Assembly (NCBI GenBank): GCA_017535785.1
Contig: JAFXTN010000011.1
Location: forward strand, 62,001-126,000
Direction: 5' to 3'
DNA from: Butyrivibrio sp.
Lineage (GTDB): Bacteria > Bacillota > Clostridia > Lachnospirales > Lachnospiraceae
Length of the DNA stretch: 64,000 bases
In this document: piece after piece, positions 8,216 to 15,292 of the stretch
Numbering within the stretch: the stretch's first letter is position 1
Layout of the letters: every line of letters begins with the position of its first letter
Notes under the pieces: model-generated
What the model was told of the DNA's origin: nothing
Databases searched by the model: none
What the model saw: the letters and a program-made list of their open reading frames with translations, nothing else
Position numbers and translations under genes: made by a program

Positions 8216-8757
8216 TATTTGAATTCCTTAAACTTCTTTTGCTGTCTGAAGCTCAAAAAGCTGAAGTCATTTTCCTTGTAATAGAACAAGATCAATATTG
8301 CAAAAAGAAATGTCGCAACAGTAACATAAATGTCTGCCACATTGAAAATCGGGAAATTAATAAGCACAAAATAGAAAAAGTCCACAACATAATCATATCT
8401 GACTCTGTCTATCATGTTTCCTGCGGCGCCGCTCGCTATAAGCACAAGCAAAATGTGCATGATATTATACTTCTTATCATCAGGCATTCTGAAAAGCACA
8501 TATGAAATGATTATAAGGATCATGATAGCGATCAGTATAAAGAAAACCTTCTGATTCTGAAGCACGCCGAAAGCAGCTCCGCTGTTTTTCAAATAATTAA
8601 GCTCAAATACACCGTCAATTATCTTAAACGGAGGCTTATCCTGAAGACGCTCAACCGCAAGATACTTGGTGAACTGATCCAAAAATACAAATAATAATAT
8701 CAAAAGATAATCAACTAAAAGAAATATCTTTTTCTTCTTGGACATTTTATTGTTCAT
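8215..8757 (-). CDS. lspA: Lipoprotein signal peptidase II
   Basis: 180 residues with four membrane segments. Conserved blocks: DQFTKYL, NSGAAFG, GAAGNMIDRVRYDYVVDFFYF and FNVADIYV; the last two carry the catalytic aspartates. It cleaves signal peptides from diacylglyceryl-prolipoproteins in the cytoplasmic membrane. It lies between aroB and rluD. The C-terminus has a basic 20-residue tail (FRQQKKFKEFK). A plausible substrate in this window is the lipobox-bearing carboxypeptidase at 12801-13772. Confidence 0.95.
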   Translation of the reverse strand: MNNKMSKKKKIFLLVDYLLILLFVFLDQFTKYLAVERLQDKPPFKIIDGVFELNYLKNSGAAFGVLQNQKVFFILIAIMILIIISYVLFRMPDDKKYNIMHILLVLIASGAAGNMIDRVRYDYVVDFFYFVLINFPIFNVADIYVTVATFLFAILILFYYKENDFSFLSFRQQKKFKEFK

Positions 8758-8771
8758 ACTTATAACCTCTT

Positions 8772-9875
8772 TTAATCGTTAGTTTCAACATAAAGGATCT
8801 CATTAAGAGCAGCCTTCATTTCATCGTCGGTAACTGTCGTATCGATCACAGCTTTACCGAGCTTCCTAAGAAGAATAAATCTGATCTTATCGGAATCAGC
8901 TTTCTTATCTGACTTAGTAAGCTCAATTACCTCATCAACGTCAATATCTTCTACTGAGATAGGAAGCCCGAAAGGAACAAACATATCTCTGATCTCATAA
9001 TACTCTTCCATAGAGATCATTTCTTTTTTCCAAGAGATAAATGCTGCGGCAACGGCTCCTAGAGCAACACATTCACCGTGCATAAGCTCAAAATTCTTAG
9101 CCTTTTCAATGGCGTGGCCAAGTGTATGACCATAATTCAAAAGAGCTCTCTCACCTTTTTCGGTAGGATCCTTCTCTACTACTCTTCTCTTTATATCACA
9201 GCTGTGATATACCATCTCAATAAGGACATCAAGATCTCTTTCGCAGATCTCATACATATTGTCAATCAGCCATGTATAGAACTCAGCATCCTTGATAAGT
9301 CCGTGTTTCATAACTTCGGCAAAACCTGATATATACTGGCGGTCATCAAGACTCTTAAGAGTTGAAAGATTCATATAAACGAGCTTAGGCATATGGAAAG
9401 CACCAACCATATTCTTGTAGCCCTTAAAATCAACACCTGTCTTTCCTCCGATACTGCTGTCAGTCTGAGCAAGAAGCGTTGTTGGAACCTGGACAAAAGA
9501 GATTCCTCTGAGATATGTAGCTGCTGTATATCCGGCCATATCTCCTACTACTCCGCCGCCAAGAGCGATAATAAGATCATGTCTGTCAAACTTATTCTTT
9601 ATGAGCTCCTCGTATATCTTCTCAATCTCGGAAAGATTCTTATTGCTCTCTCCCGCAGGTATAACACATTTAATAGTTTTAGATGAAACAGGTGATATGA
9701 GATTCATGATTTCATCTGAATAAAGCTTATCGACATTGGAATCCGTAATGATAGCAAATTTACGATTTTCAAATCCTATGTCCTTTAATGCTTTCGGAAG
9801 CCCTTCAAAGCTACGATCAAATAATATGTCATAGCATGGCTTCTCCTGAAAATTGACTGTAAGAGACTTCTCCAT
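8772..9875 (-). CDS. aroB: 3-dehydroquinate synthase
   Basis: 367 residues, full length. NAD-binding glycine loop (ALGGGVVGDMAGYTAATY), the QVPTTLLAQTDSSIGGKTGVD block, and zinc ligands in AEVMKHGL, YGHTLGHAIE and MHGECVALG. It converts DAHP to 3-dehydroquinate, the second step of the shikimate pathway. An AAGGAGT ribosome site precedes the ATG. No other shikimate gene is adjacent; it sits just upstream of lspA on the same strand, 14 bases apart, so the two probably share a transcript. Confidence 0.96.
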   Translation of the reverse strand: MEKSLTVNFQEKPCYDILFDRSFEGLPKALKDIGFENRKFAIITDSNVDKLYSDEIMNLISPVSSKTIKCVIPAGESNKNLSEIEKIYEELIKNKFDRHDLIIALGGGVVGDMAGYTAATYLRGISFVQVPTTLLAQTDSSIGGKTGVDFKGYKNMVGAFHMPKLVYMNLSTLKSLDDRQYISGFAEVMKHGLIKDAEFYTWLIDNMYEICERDLDVLIEMVYHSCDIKRRVVEKDPTEKGERALLNYGHTLGHAIEKAKNFELMHGECVALGAVAAAFISWKKEMISMEEYYEIRDMFVPFGLPISVEDIDVDEVIELTKSDKKADSDKIRFILLRKLGKAVIDTTVTDDEMKAALNEILYVETND

Positions 9876-9901
9876 GATGTCTTACTCCTTTATACAATAT
9901 A

Positions 9902-9938
9902 GAAAAAAGCTGTTGACTGAAAATCATCCGTCAACAGC
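9902..9938 (-). terminator. Terminator after sepF
   Basis: Minus-strand hairpin GCTGTTGAC/GTCAACAGC (9930-9938 with 9909-9917) followed by six T. It separates sepF from aroB. Confidence 0.8.
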
Positions 9939-9950
9939 CTTATCTTTTCA

Positions 9951-10475
9951 TTAGTCAATCTGCTGTGGTCCTTCTGAAATACCGCCGCCGAAACCACTTA
10001 AGAGATTCTGGAAATCTCCTGAGATATCAACGGATGCGGGTGTGATAATAAAGATATATCTTGAAATCTTCTGAAGATTTCCTGAAATAGCAAATGTTGA
10101 ACCCGAAGTGAAATCAATGATCCTCTGAGCGATGTCTACATCAAGCCCCTCGAGATTAAGCACTACGGTACGGTTTGCTAAAAGAGTCTCTGTAATCTCT
10201 CTGGCATCTTCAACAGTTGTAGGTTTGATAACGCAAACCTCCATTCCTGCGCCTGAAAGAGCTTTTCTCTTTGAAGGAACGACCTTGGGAGCAGGCTTTC
10301 TAACCTTCTCTTCGGAAATTTCGATGCTAGGATCGTCCTTGCCTATCGGAGCTGAATTACTTAGTGATTCAATTTTAGAACCGCCATCATAATAGCCGTC
10401 ATCGGAATCGTAATATCCGCTTTCATCATCCCCAGTAAGCTGAATTGCTTTTAAAAACTTGTCCATTACGTTCAT
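9951..10475 (-). CDS. sepF: Cell division protein SepF
   Basis: 174 residues. N-terminal amphipathic membrane-binding helix (MDKFLKAIQL), acidic linker rich in Asp/Tyr/Gly, then the SepF core (about 79-165: VCVIKPTTVEDAREITETLL, VVLNLEGLD, AQRIIDFTSGSTFAISG). SepF tethers FtsZ filaments to the membrane and organises septum assembly. It follows the HlyD-like gene, a neighbourhood I recall from other Lachnospiraceae, although the usual yggS between them is not here. Confidence 0.93.
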   Translation of the reverse strand: MNVMDKFLKAIQLTGDDESGYYDSDDGYYDGGSKIESLSNSAPIGKDDPSIEISEEKVRKPAPKVVPSKRKALSGAGMEVCVIKPTTVEDAREITETLLANRTVVLNLEGLDVDIAQRIIDFTSGSTFAISGNLQKISRYIFIITPASVDISGDFQNLLSGFGGGISEGPQQID

Positions 10476-10553
10476 AATATCAAACTCCTAACTTATTATT
10501 CCCAACAAAATCCCATATAATATTAACGTAGTTTTACATAAACTGTCAAATTT

Positions 10554-12221
10554 TTATTCCGTCTTTTTAGTAGAATCTTCAGCATTTGAAGCATCGCTTC
10601 CCGCTTTTGATGCTTCAGATGAAGCCTTAGAAGCCTTGGACGCCTCGGAAGATGCTTCTGAAGACGCTTCTGAAGCCTCAGAAGAACTGCTTGAAGCCTC
10701 AGAACTCTCTGTATCTGCGTTATCCGAATCATCTGTATCTTCCGATGTGCTTTCTACATTGGAAGCATCATTTGAAGGAACATTATCAGATGAATCCGAA
10801 TCGCTGCTCTTGCCCGTCTTACCGCTATTATCAACGGTTGCTGAATCAAGAACAATATAATCATATGCATTCAGACCATACATTGTATTCGATCTGACTA
10901 TCGAGTACTCGTCATTCTGATACAAGATCTTGATCTGTCTGAAATCCGCGTATCCCTTATTGATATTATATACTCCAATTAGGGTATCTGTCTTGCTTAT
11001 TGTAAATCTATCATTGGAATCCGGCTTAATAAGTATATCTCCGGCTCTCAGAATATCTGTATCAATATAATAATCCGTCTCTGTCTCGTTATAGATAGAC
11101 AGATTCAATAATTCTGTTGTCTCATTTCCCTGCTCATCGTACTTATCCTTAAGTACTCCGAAAGTTCCGTCATTACCCTTGATGATATAATCCTTGGGTA
11201 CAATGAAAAAGCTCTTGTTAACGATAGAAGAATTCGGTATCTTAAGTCCCTTTTCGTCCTCAGTGATAAGCTCGATATTTAGATATCTGTCTCTGCAGAA
11301 CGTGATCATTGAATTAGTGAAAGTCAAGATCACGAAATTATCGCCGTCCGAATTGGAATATGTTGAAACCTTACCGTAAGACTCATCCTGATTCTTGATG
11401 AAACGAACCTTGATATATTCGCCGTTTTGCGCTTTCTCATTCATAAGCGCAAACTTTTCGTCATTCTTCTCATGAACGATGACTGACCATTCTTCACTGG
11501 TACAAAGCTTATATACAGGATCGCCTGCTTTGACGAGCGTATTATTGATCAGCTGTTTCTTTTCATACTTGGTCTGGTCAAAATTATCAAGAGTGATAGT
11601 GTTTATATCAAAATTCTCATATCCATCGATAGAATAGACAACTATTCCCGTATTCTGCGCACTCTTATAATTTATACTCTTGAGTGAACCGTTTCCTGCA
11701 TTGAGAGATTGGATATTATCCAAAATACTGCCGTTTGCAAGCTTTTGAACGGTACCGTCCAAGCTTATCTTAAAATCATATACTGTATGAAAATCGCGAA
11801 CATCGAAAGAAGAATCAAAATTAACGATCTGAGATCTGAGCTCTGCCATATCCTCATCACTGAGTGATACATCTTCGGATCCTTGTGATTTAAGATATTC
11901 AAGGAGCTGTCCGGATTCATCAAGCGTATATACGAGATTACCTACCGCTACTCTGCTACCCTCTGTCTGGAAATAATTGACATATCCGGCCGCATCGGAG
12001 TCAACCTCTTCCTCTTTTCTGATAACCAATGCCTCATAAATGTTGTTACTCGACAAAGAGCCTTCATTTACCTGATATCCGACAATATGGTCTTTACGCA
12101 TGTAGGTAATGACACTGATAACGATATATAAAGCCATTACGGCAAAGAATATCATACCAATGTTGATATTATTCAGATTTTTGGGATACCTAGTAATCTT
12201 TCGGCTACCGTTATCAGCCAT
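10554..12221 (-). CDS. HlyD-like membrane-fusion protein with low-complexity tail
   Basis: 555 residues. Short basic N-terminus, one membrane helix (about 19-41), then an extracytoplasmic region with HlyD/biotinyl-lipoyl-like features (AAGYVNYFQTEGSRVAVGNLV and a second half around residue 210). The last 90 or so residues are Ser/Asp/Glu/Ala-rich, ending in SEA/SEAS-type repeats. Proteins of this kind are annotated as HlyD-family adaptors in Lachnospiraceae, but no ABC transporter or permease is nearby, and position next to sepF suggests an envelope or division role (inference). ATG 12221 has AAAGG nine bases upstream; a longer TTG start lacks a ribosome site. Confidence 0.75.
   Translation of the reverse strand: MADNGSRKITRYPKNLNNINIGMIFFAVMALYIVISVITYMRKDHIVGYQVNEGSLSSNNIYEALVIRKEEEVDSDAAGYVNYFQTEGSRVAVGNLVYTLDESGQLLEYLKSQGSEDVSLSDEDMAELRSQIVNFDSSFDVRDFHTVYDFKISLDGTVQKLANGSILDNIQSLNAGNGSLKSINYKSAQNTGIVVYSIDGYENFDINTITLDNFDQTKYEKKQLINNTLVKAGDPVYKLCTSEEWSVIVHEKNDEKFALMNEKAQNGEYIKVRFIKNQDESYGKVSTYSNSDGDNFVILTFTNSMITFCRDRYLNIELITEDEKGLKIPNSSIVNKSFFIVPKDYIIKGNDGTFGVLKDKYDEQGNETTELLNLSIYNETETDYYIDTDILRAGDILIKPDSNDRFTISKTDTLIGVYNINKGYADFRQIKILYQNDEYSIVRSNTMYGLNAYDYIVLDSATVDNSGKTGKSSDSDSSDNVPSNDASNVESTSEDTDDSDNADTESSEASSSSSEASEASSEASSEASKASKASSEASKAGSDASNAEDSTKKTE
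10575..10720. repeat. Degenerate SEA-coding microrepeat
   Basis: Imperfect tandem GAAGC(T/C)TC-type units in frame inside the HlyD-like gene, encoding alternating Ser, Glu, Ala and Lys. This kind of sequence is prone to length change by slippage. Confidence 0.7.
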
Positions 12222-12262
12222 CTTGCACAACCTTTACGAATTGATTCATTATAAAACAAATG

Positions 12263-12293
12263 TATAAGCCGCGGGGTTTTTCCGCGGCTTATA
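12263..12293. terminator. GC-rich hairpin
   Basis: TATAAGCCGCGG pairs perfectly with CCGCGGCTTATA around a short GGTTTTT loop. It lies between the P-loop gene and the HlyD-like gene. The T-tract is weak on the minus strand, so it could be an attenuator rather than a full stop. Confidence 0.6.
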
Positions 12294-12308
12294 TACTAAA
12301 ACTTTTGA

Positions 12309-12728
12309 TTAAAGTGATATAACTACTTTAGATTTGACACCTTCCGGAAGCTCAGACTCATCCATAGAGAGGCTGAGAACAAAATCAATATTAAACTTCT
12401 CGCTAAGAGATTCAAGCTTATCGATAGTGCTGCTGATATCCTGTCCTTCAAGACAAGAAATTTTAAGGAAGCTGTCAAAATACATTTGCTGGAGATCGTG
12501 GTCCTGAGATATGATACCACTTACGAAGCCAATAAATTCATCACAATTAGAAATCATAAATTCCGGTACTACAATGAGGCGAATCTTGTTATTAAGCTCA
12601 TACATGTGCTTGGTGTTCTTATCAAGAAAGGCTATTGAGCCGAGAACATTCTTAACCTCGGTATTAACCTTGTCCAATAAGCATTTGGTCTTTCCTTTAC
12701 CCTTTTTCCCAACAATTAACTGAACCAT
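12309..12728 (-). CDS. Small P-loop protein of unknown function
   Basis: 139 residues. N-terminal Walker A-like loop GKKGKGKT right after the first beta strand (VQLIVGKKGKGKT), then a probable Walker B-like strand (IRLIVVPEF). It is too short for a complete motor ATPase. From memory, homologues in Lachnospiraceae carry the loose label twitching motility protein PilT, which the sequence does not support beyond the P-loop. ATG 12728 follows AGGAGGG at seven bases; two upstream in-frame starts lie before or within that site. It sits between the lipoprotein carboxypeptidase and the HlyD-like gene on the same strand. Confidence 0.65.
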   Translation of the reverse strand: MVQLIVGKKGKGKTKCLLDKVNTEVKNVLGSIAFLDKNTKHMYELNNKIRLIVVPEFMISNCDEFIGFVSGIISQDHDLQQMYFDSFLKISCLEGQDISSTIDKLESLSEKFNIDFVLSLSMDESELPEGVKSKVVISL

Positions 12729-12800
12729 CGGCATACCCTCCTGCAAGTAAGAATTTTATAGATGAATTAATTATAAATTATTACCCGTTAAAAGACAACC

Positions 12801-13772
12801 TCAACCTACGATTTCTTCAAGCAATCTGGACATGTCGGTATAAAGCACTCCGGCGTCTTCATCCCGCATGATCACTGCGATGTAAGGGTCACCGTTTGTA
12901 TCTCTTGCAAGTAAGATAAGACAATGACCGGCCGCATTGGTCGTGCCTGTTTTTCCACCGATAACGGTAACTCCGGGAGGGGCAGATTTGGCACCTGACA
13001 GGAAGCCGTTGGTGTTAGTCTTGGATATTTCCACGGTTCCGCCCTTAGCGTCCTGGTAAGTGGTTGAATATTCGGTCATATTGATGATCTCGCTGAATGT
13101 ATCATACTGCATTGCTGCACTAAACATAAGATACATATCATAAGCTGTCACATAGTGTTCATCTGAAGTAAGTCCGTGTGGATTTTCAAAATGAGAATTG
13201 GTCGCTCCAATATTTACAGCTTCTTCGTTCATAAGAGTAATAAAGTCCTCTCCCTGAGGTCCGGTGATATTTGAAGCTATAAGATTGGCCACATCATTGG
13301 CTGAATAGATCAATAATAGATGAAGAGCCTGATCCAGAGTCATTTTGTCACCCTCTTTGAGGTTGACCTTCTGAGCTCCGCTCTCATTTACATAAACATC
13401 GGATTTAGCTGTTAGAACCTGATCGAGTGAACCGTACTTGAGCGCAACATAAGCGGTCATGACCTTGGTTAGACTGGCAGGCATGACCCTTAAATTTATA
13501 TTCTTGGAATATATAGTTTCTTTTCTTGTTAAGTCGAACAAACCTGCGCTTGCCTTCTCATAAATCTCAAGATCAGAGTCCTCGGGCTTCTTATCTTCAT
13601 CCGCAACGCAAAGATCGGAAGCAAAGGTTGGATAAAAAAGATCGTCCTTTTTATCTGATGCTGATTCATCCATTGAATATTTGGCTGAATAGCCGGCACC
13701 TTTACAACCTGTCAATAAAAGCAGCGCAAATGCAAGTACCAGACAAAACGTACGCTTACTTGTACATCTCAC
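12801..13772 (-). CDS. D-alanyl-D-alanine carboxypeptidase lipoprotein
   Basis: 323 residues. Signal peptide with lipobox LLTGC (about residues 18-22), then an S11 domain with SxxK (PASLTKVM), SxN (YSANDVANL) and KTG ([13 protein letters not shown]). All three motifs are intact. It should be anchored to the outer face of the membrane and trim peptidoglycan stem peptides. Its start overlaps the end of mgsA, so the two are coupled; GTG 13772 gives a classic basic n-region, while TTG 13781 sits too close to the AGAGGAG ribosome site. It lies next to the rod-shape cluster, which suits its function. Confidence 0.9.
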   Translation of the reverse strand: MRCTSKRTFCLVLAFALLLLTGCKGAGYSAKYSMDESASDKKDDLFYPTFASDLCVADEDKKPEDSDLEIYEKASAGLFDLTRKETIYSKNINLRVMPASLTKVMTAYVALKYGSLDQVLTAKSDVYVNESGAQKVNLKEGDKMTLDQALHLLLIYSANDVANLIASNITGPQGEDFITLMNEEAVNIGATNSHFENPHGLTSDEHYVTAYDMYLMFSAAMQYDTFSEIINMTEYSTTYQDAKGGTVEISKTNTNGFLSGAKSAPPGVTVIGGKTGTTNAAGHCLILLARDTNGDPYIAVIMRDEDAGVLYTDMSRLLEEIVG

Positions 13773-14151
13773 GCCACTCAAGATCTCCTCTGTCCAAAGA
13801 TTTGATTAAAAGCTCCGCAGAAGCTAGATTGGTCGCAACCGGGATATTATGCATATCACATAATGTCATTACGTTGTTGATATCAGGCTCATGAGATTTA
13901 ACCGTAAGAGCATCCCTAAGAAAAATAACAAGGTCGATCTCATTATGCTCTATAGCTGCACCAAGCTGCTGTGCACCACCTAAGTGCCCTGCAAGATATT
14001 TGTGTATACTTAAATTAGTAACCTCTTCAATAAGTCTGCCTGTTGTGCCTGTGGCATACAGATCATTCTTACTAAGGATTCCTCTGTAAGCAATGCAAAA
14101 ATTCTGCATCAGTTTTTTCTTAGCGTCATGCGCTATAAGTGCTATATTCAT
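13756..14151 (-). CDS. mgsA: Methylglyoxal synthase
   Basis: 131 residues, typical length. [13 protein letters not shown] (phosphate and Asp region), [16 protein letters not shown] and [15 protein letters not shown] are the signatures of MgsA. It converts dihydroxyacetone phosphate to methylglyoxal, a bypass that relieves sugar-phosphate stress. The position directly after rodA is common in Clostridia. The ribosome site is GGGAG before the ATG. Confidence 0.96.
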   Translation of the reverse strand: MNIALIAHDAKKKLMQNFCIAYRGILSKNDLYATGTTGRLIEEVTNLSIHKYLAGHLGGAQQLGAAIEHNEIDLVIFLRDALTVKSHEPDINNVMTLCDMHNIPVATNLASAELLIKSLDRGDLEWREMYK

Positions 14152-14170
14152 CTATAAACTCCCTCCCCGA

Positions 14171-15280
14171 TTAATACTTGTTACTTTGTAATCTGACATT
14201 GAGTACAAAGCCTATTCCCGCAAACGTTGCGAGAAGTGATGTCAGTCCTTGACTGACAAAAGGAAGCGGAAGACCTGTATTGGGCAAAATACCCGTTGCA
14301 ACACCGATATTAAGGAAGCCCTGGAATCCTATCCATCCTCCTACGCCGGCTGCGATCAGCTCACCCGCTTTGTCTCTGGCTTTCATCGAAATCATAAAGC
14401 ATCTTATCGATATCATCAGAATAGCTAAGACTACAAAACATGCTCCGATAAAACCAAACTCTTCCCCTATAACCGTAAATATAAAATCTGACTGCGACTC
14501 GGAAATAAATCCGCCGTTAAGTACAGATGTTATCTCATTGGTATTGTATCCTTTACCGTACAATTGCCCTGAACCTATGGCCATCATAGAATTGAGCGTC
14601 TGATAAGCCTCTTGGTTGGCGTAATCCTCAGGATGAAGCCAAGCGAGAATACGTCTCTGCTGGTAACCACCGAGCAAAAAGCTACTGCCCTGTATAGCAT
14701 TGTAGATCACAAACAGTGCTGCGGGCACAGAAATACCCAAAACTGCTGCGACAATCTTCCAATCGATCCCCGCAACAAAGATAATCGTGCAAAAAACAAG
14801 CATTATCAAAATACATGTGGATAGATCGGGCTGCTTATAAATCATTAAAACCGGCGGTCCCAGAAGTATAAGACATATCACGATAAAGCCAAAGGATTTA
14901 ACTTTATCTTTATATTTCATGATAAACTGCGCAAAAAATAAAATCAATAATAATTTAGCAGCTTCCGAAGGCTGAAACCTCACTCCCAGCACGTCTATCC
15001 ATCGCTGTGAACCATTGAGCTCTTTACCCAAAGGTGAAAGTACAAGGCCCAGAACAACTACATTTACCATGTAAAAAAGCGGATATAACTTGAGGATAAA
15101 GCTGTAATCAAGGAGCGAGATACCTATCATAAGGAACAAGCCGAAAGCCAATCCACCGATCTGCTTGTAAATACTGGAGGGGCTTGCTGAATTTACGGCC
15201 ATGGATCCAAATATCGTAAGCACAACAACGCAAAGTACCAGGAAAAAGTCATATTCACTTAATTTGTATTTCTTGAACAT
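14171..15280 (-). CDS. rodA: Peptidoglycan glycosyltransferase RodA
   Basis: 369 residues, about ten membrane segments, SEDS family. Conserved blocks include NGSQRWIDVLGVRFQPSEAAKL, KQPDLSTC and the C-terminal TGILPNTGLPLPFVSQGLTSL. RodA polymerises glycan strands together with its class B PBP partner, which is encoded just upstream (15293-18190). AAAAGGAG precedes the ATG. Confidence 0.95.
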   Translation of the reverse strand: MFKKYKLSEYDFFLVLCVVVLTIFGSMAVNSASPSSIYKQIGGLAFGLFLMIGISLLDYSFILKLYPLFYMVNVVVLGLVLSPLGKELNGSQRWIDVLGVRFQPSEAAKLLLILFFAQFIMKYKDKVKSFGFIVICLILLGPPVLMIYKQPDLSTCILIMLVFCTIIFVAGIDWKIVAAVLGISVPAALFVIYNAIQGSSFLLGGYQQRRILAWLHPEDYANQEAYQTLNSMMAIGSGQLYGKGYNTNEITSVLNGGFISESQSDFIFTVIGEEFGFIGACFVVLAILMISIRCFMISMKARDKAGELIAAGVGGWIGFQGFLNIGVATGILPNTGLPLPFVSQGLTSLLATFAGIGFVLNVRLQSNKY

Positions 15281-15292
15281 TAAAATCTCCTT

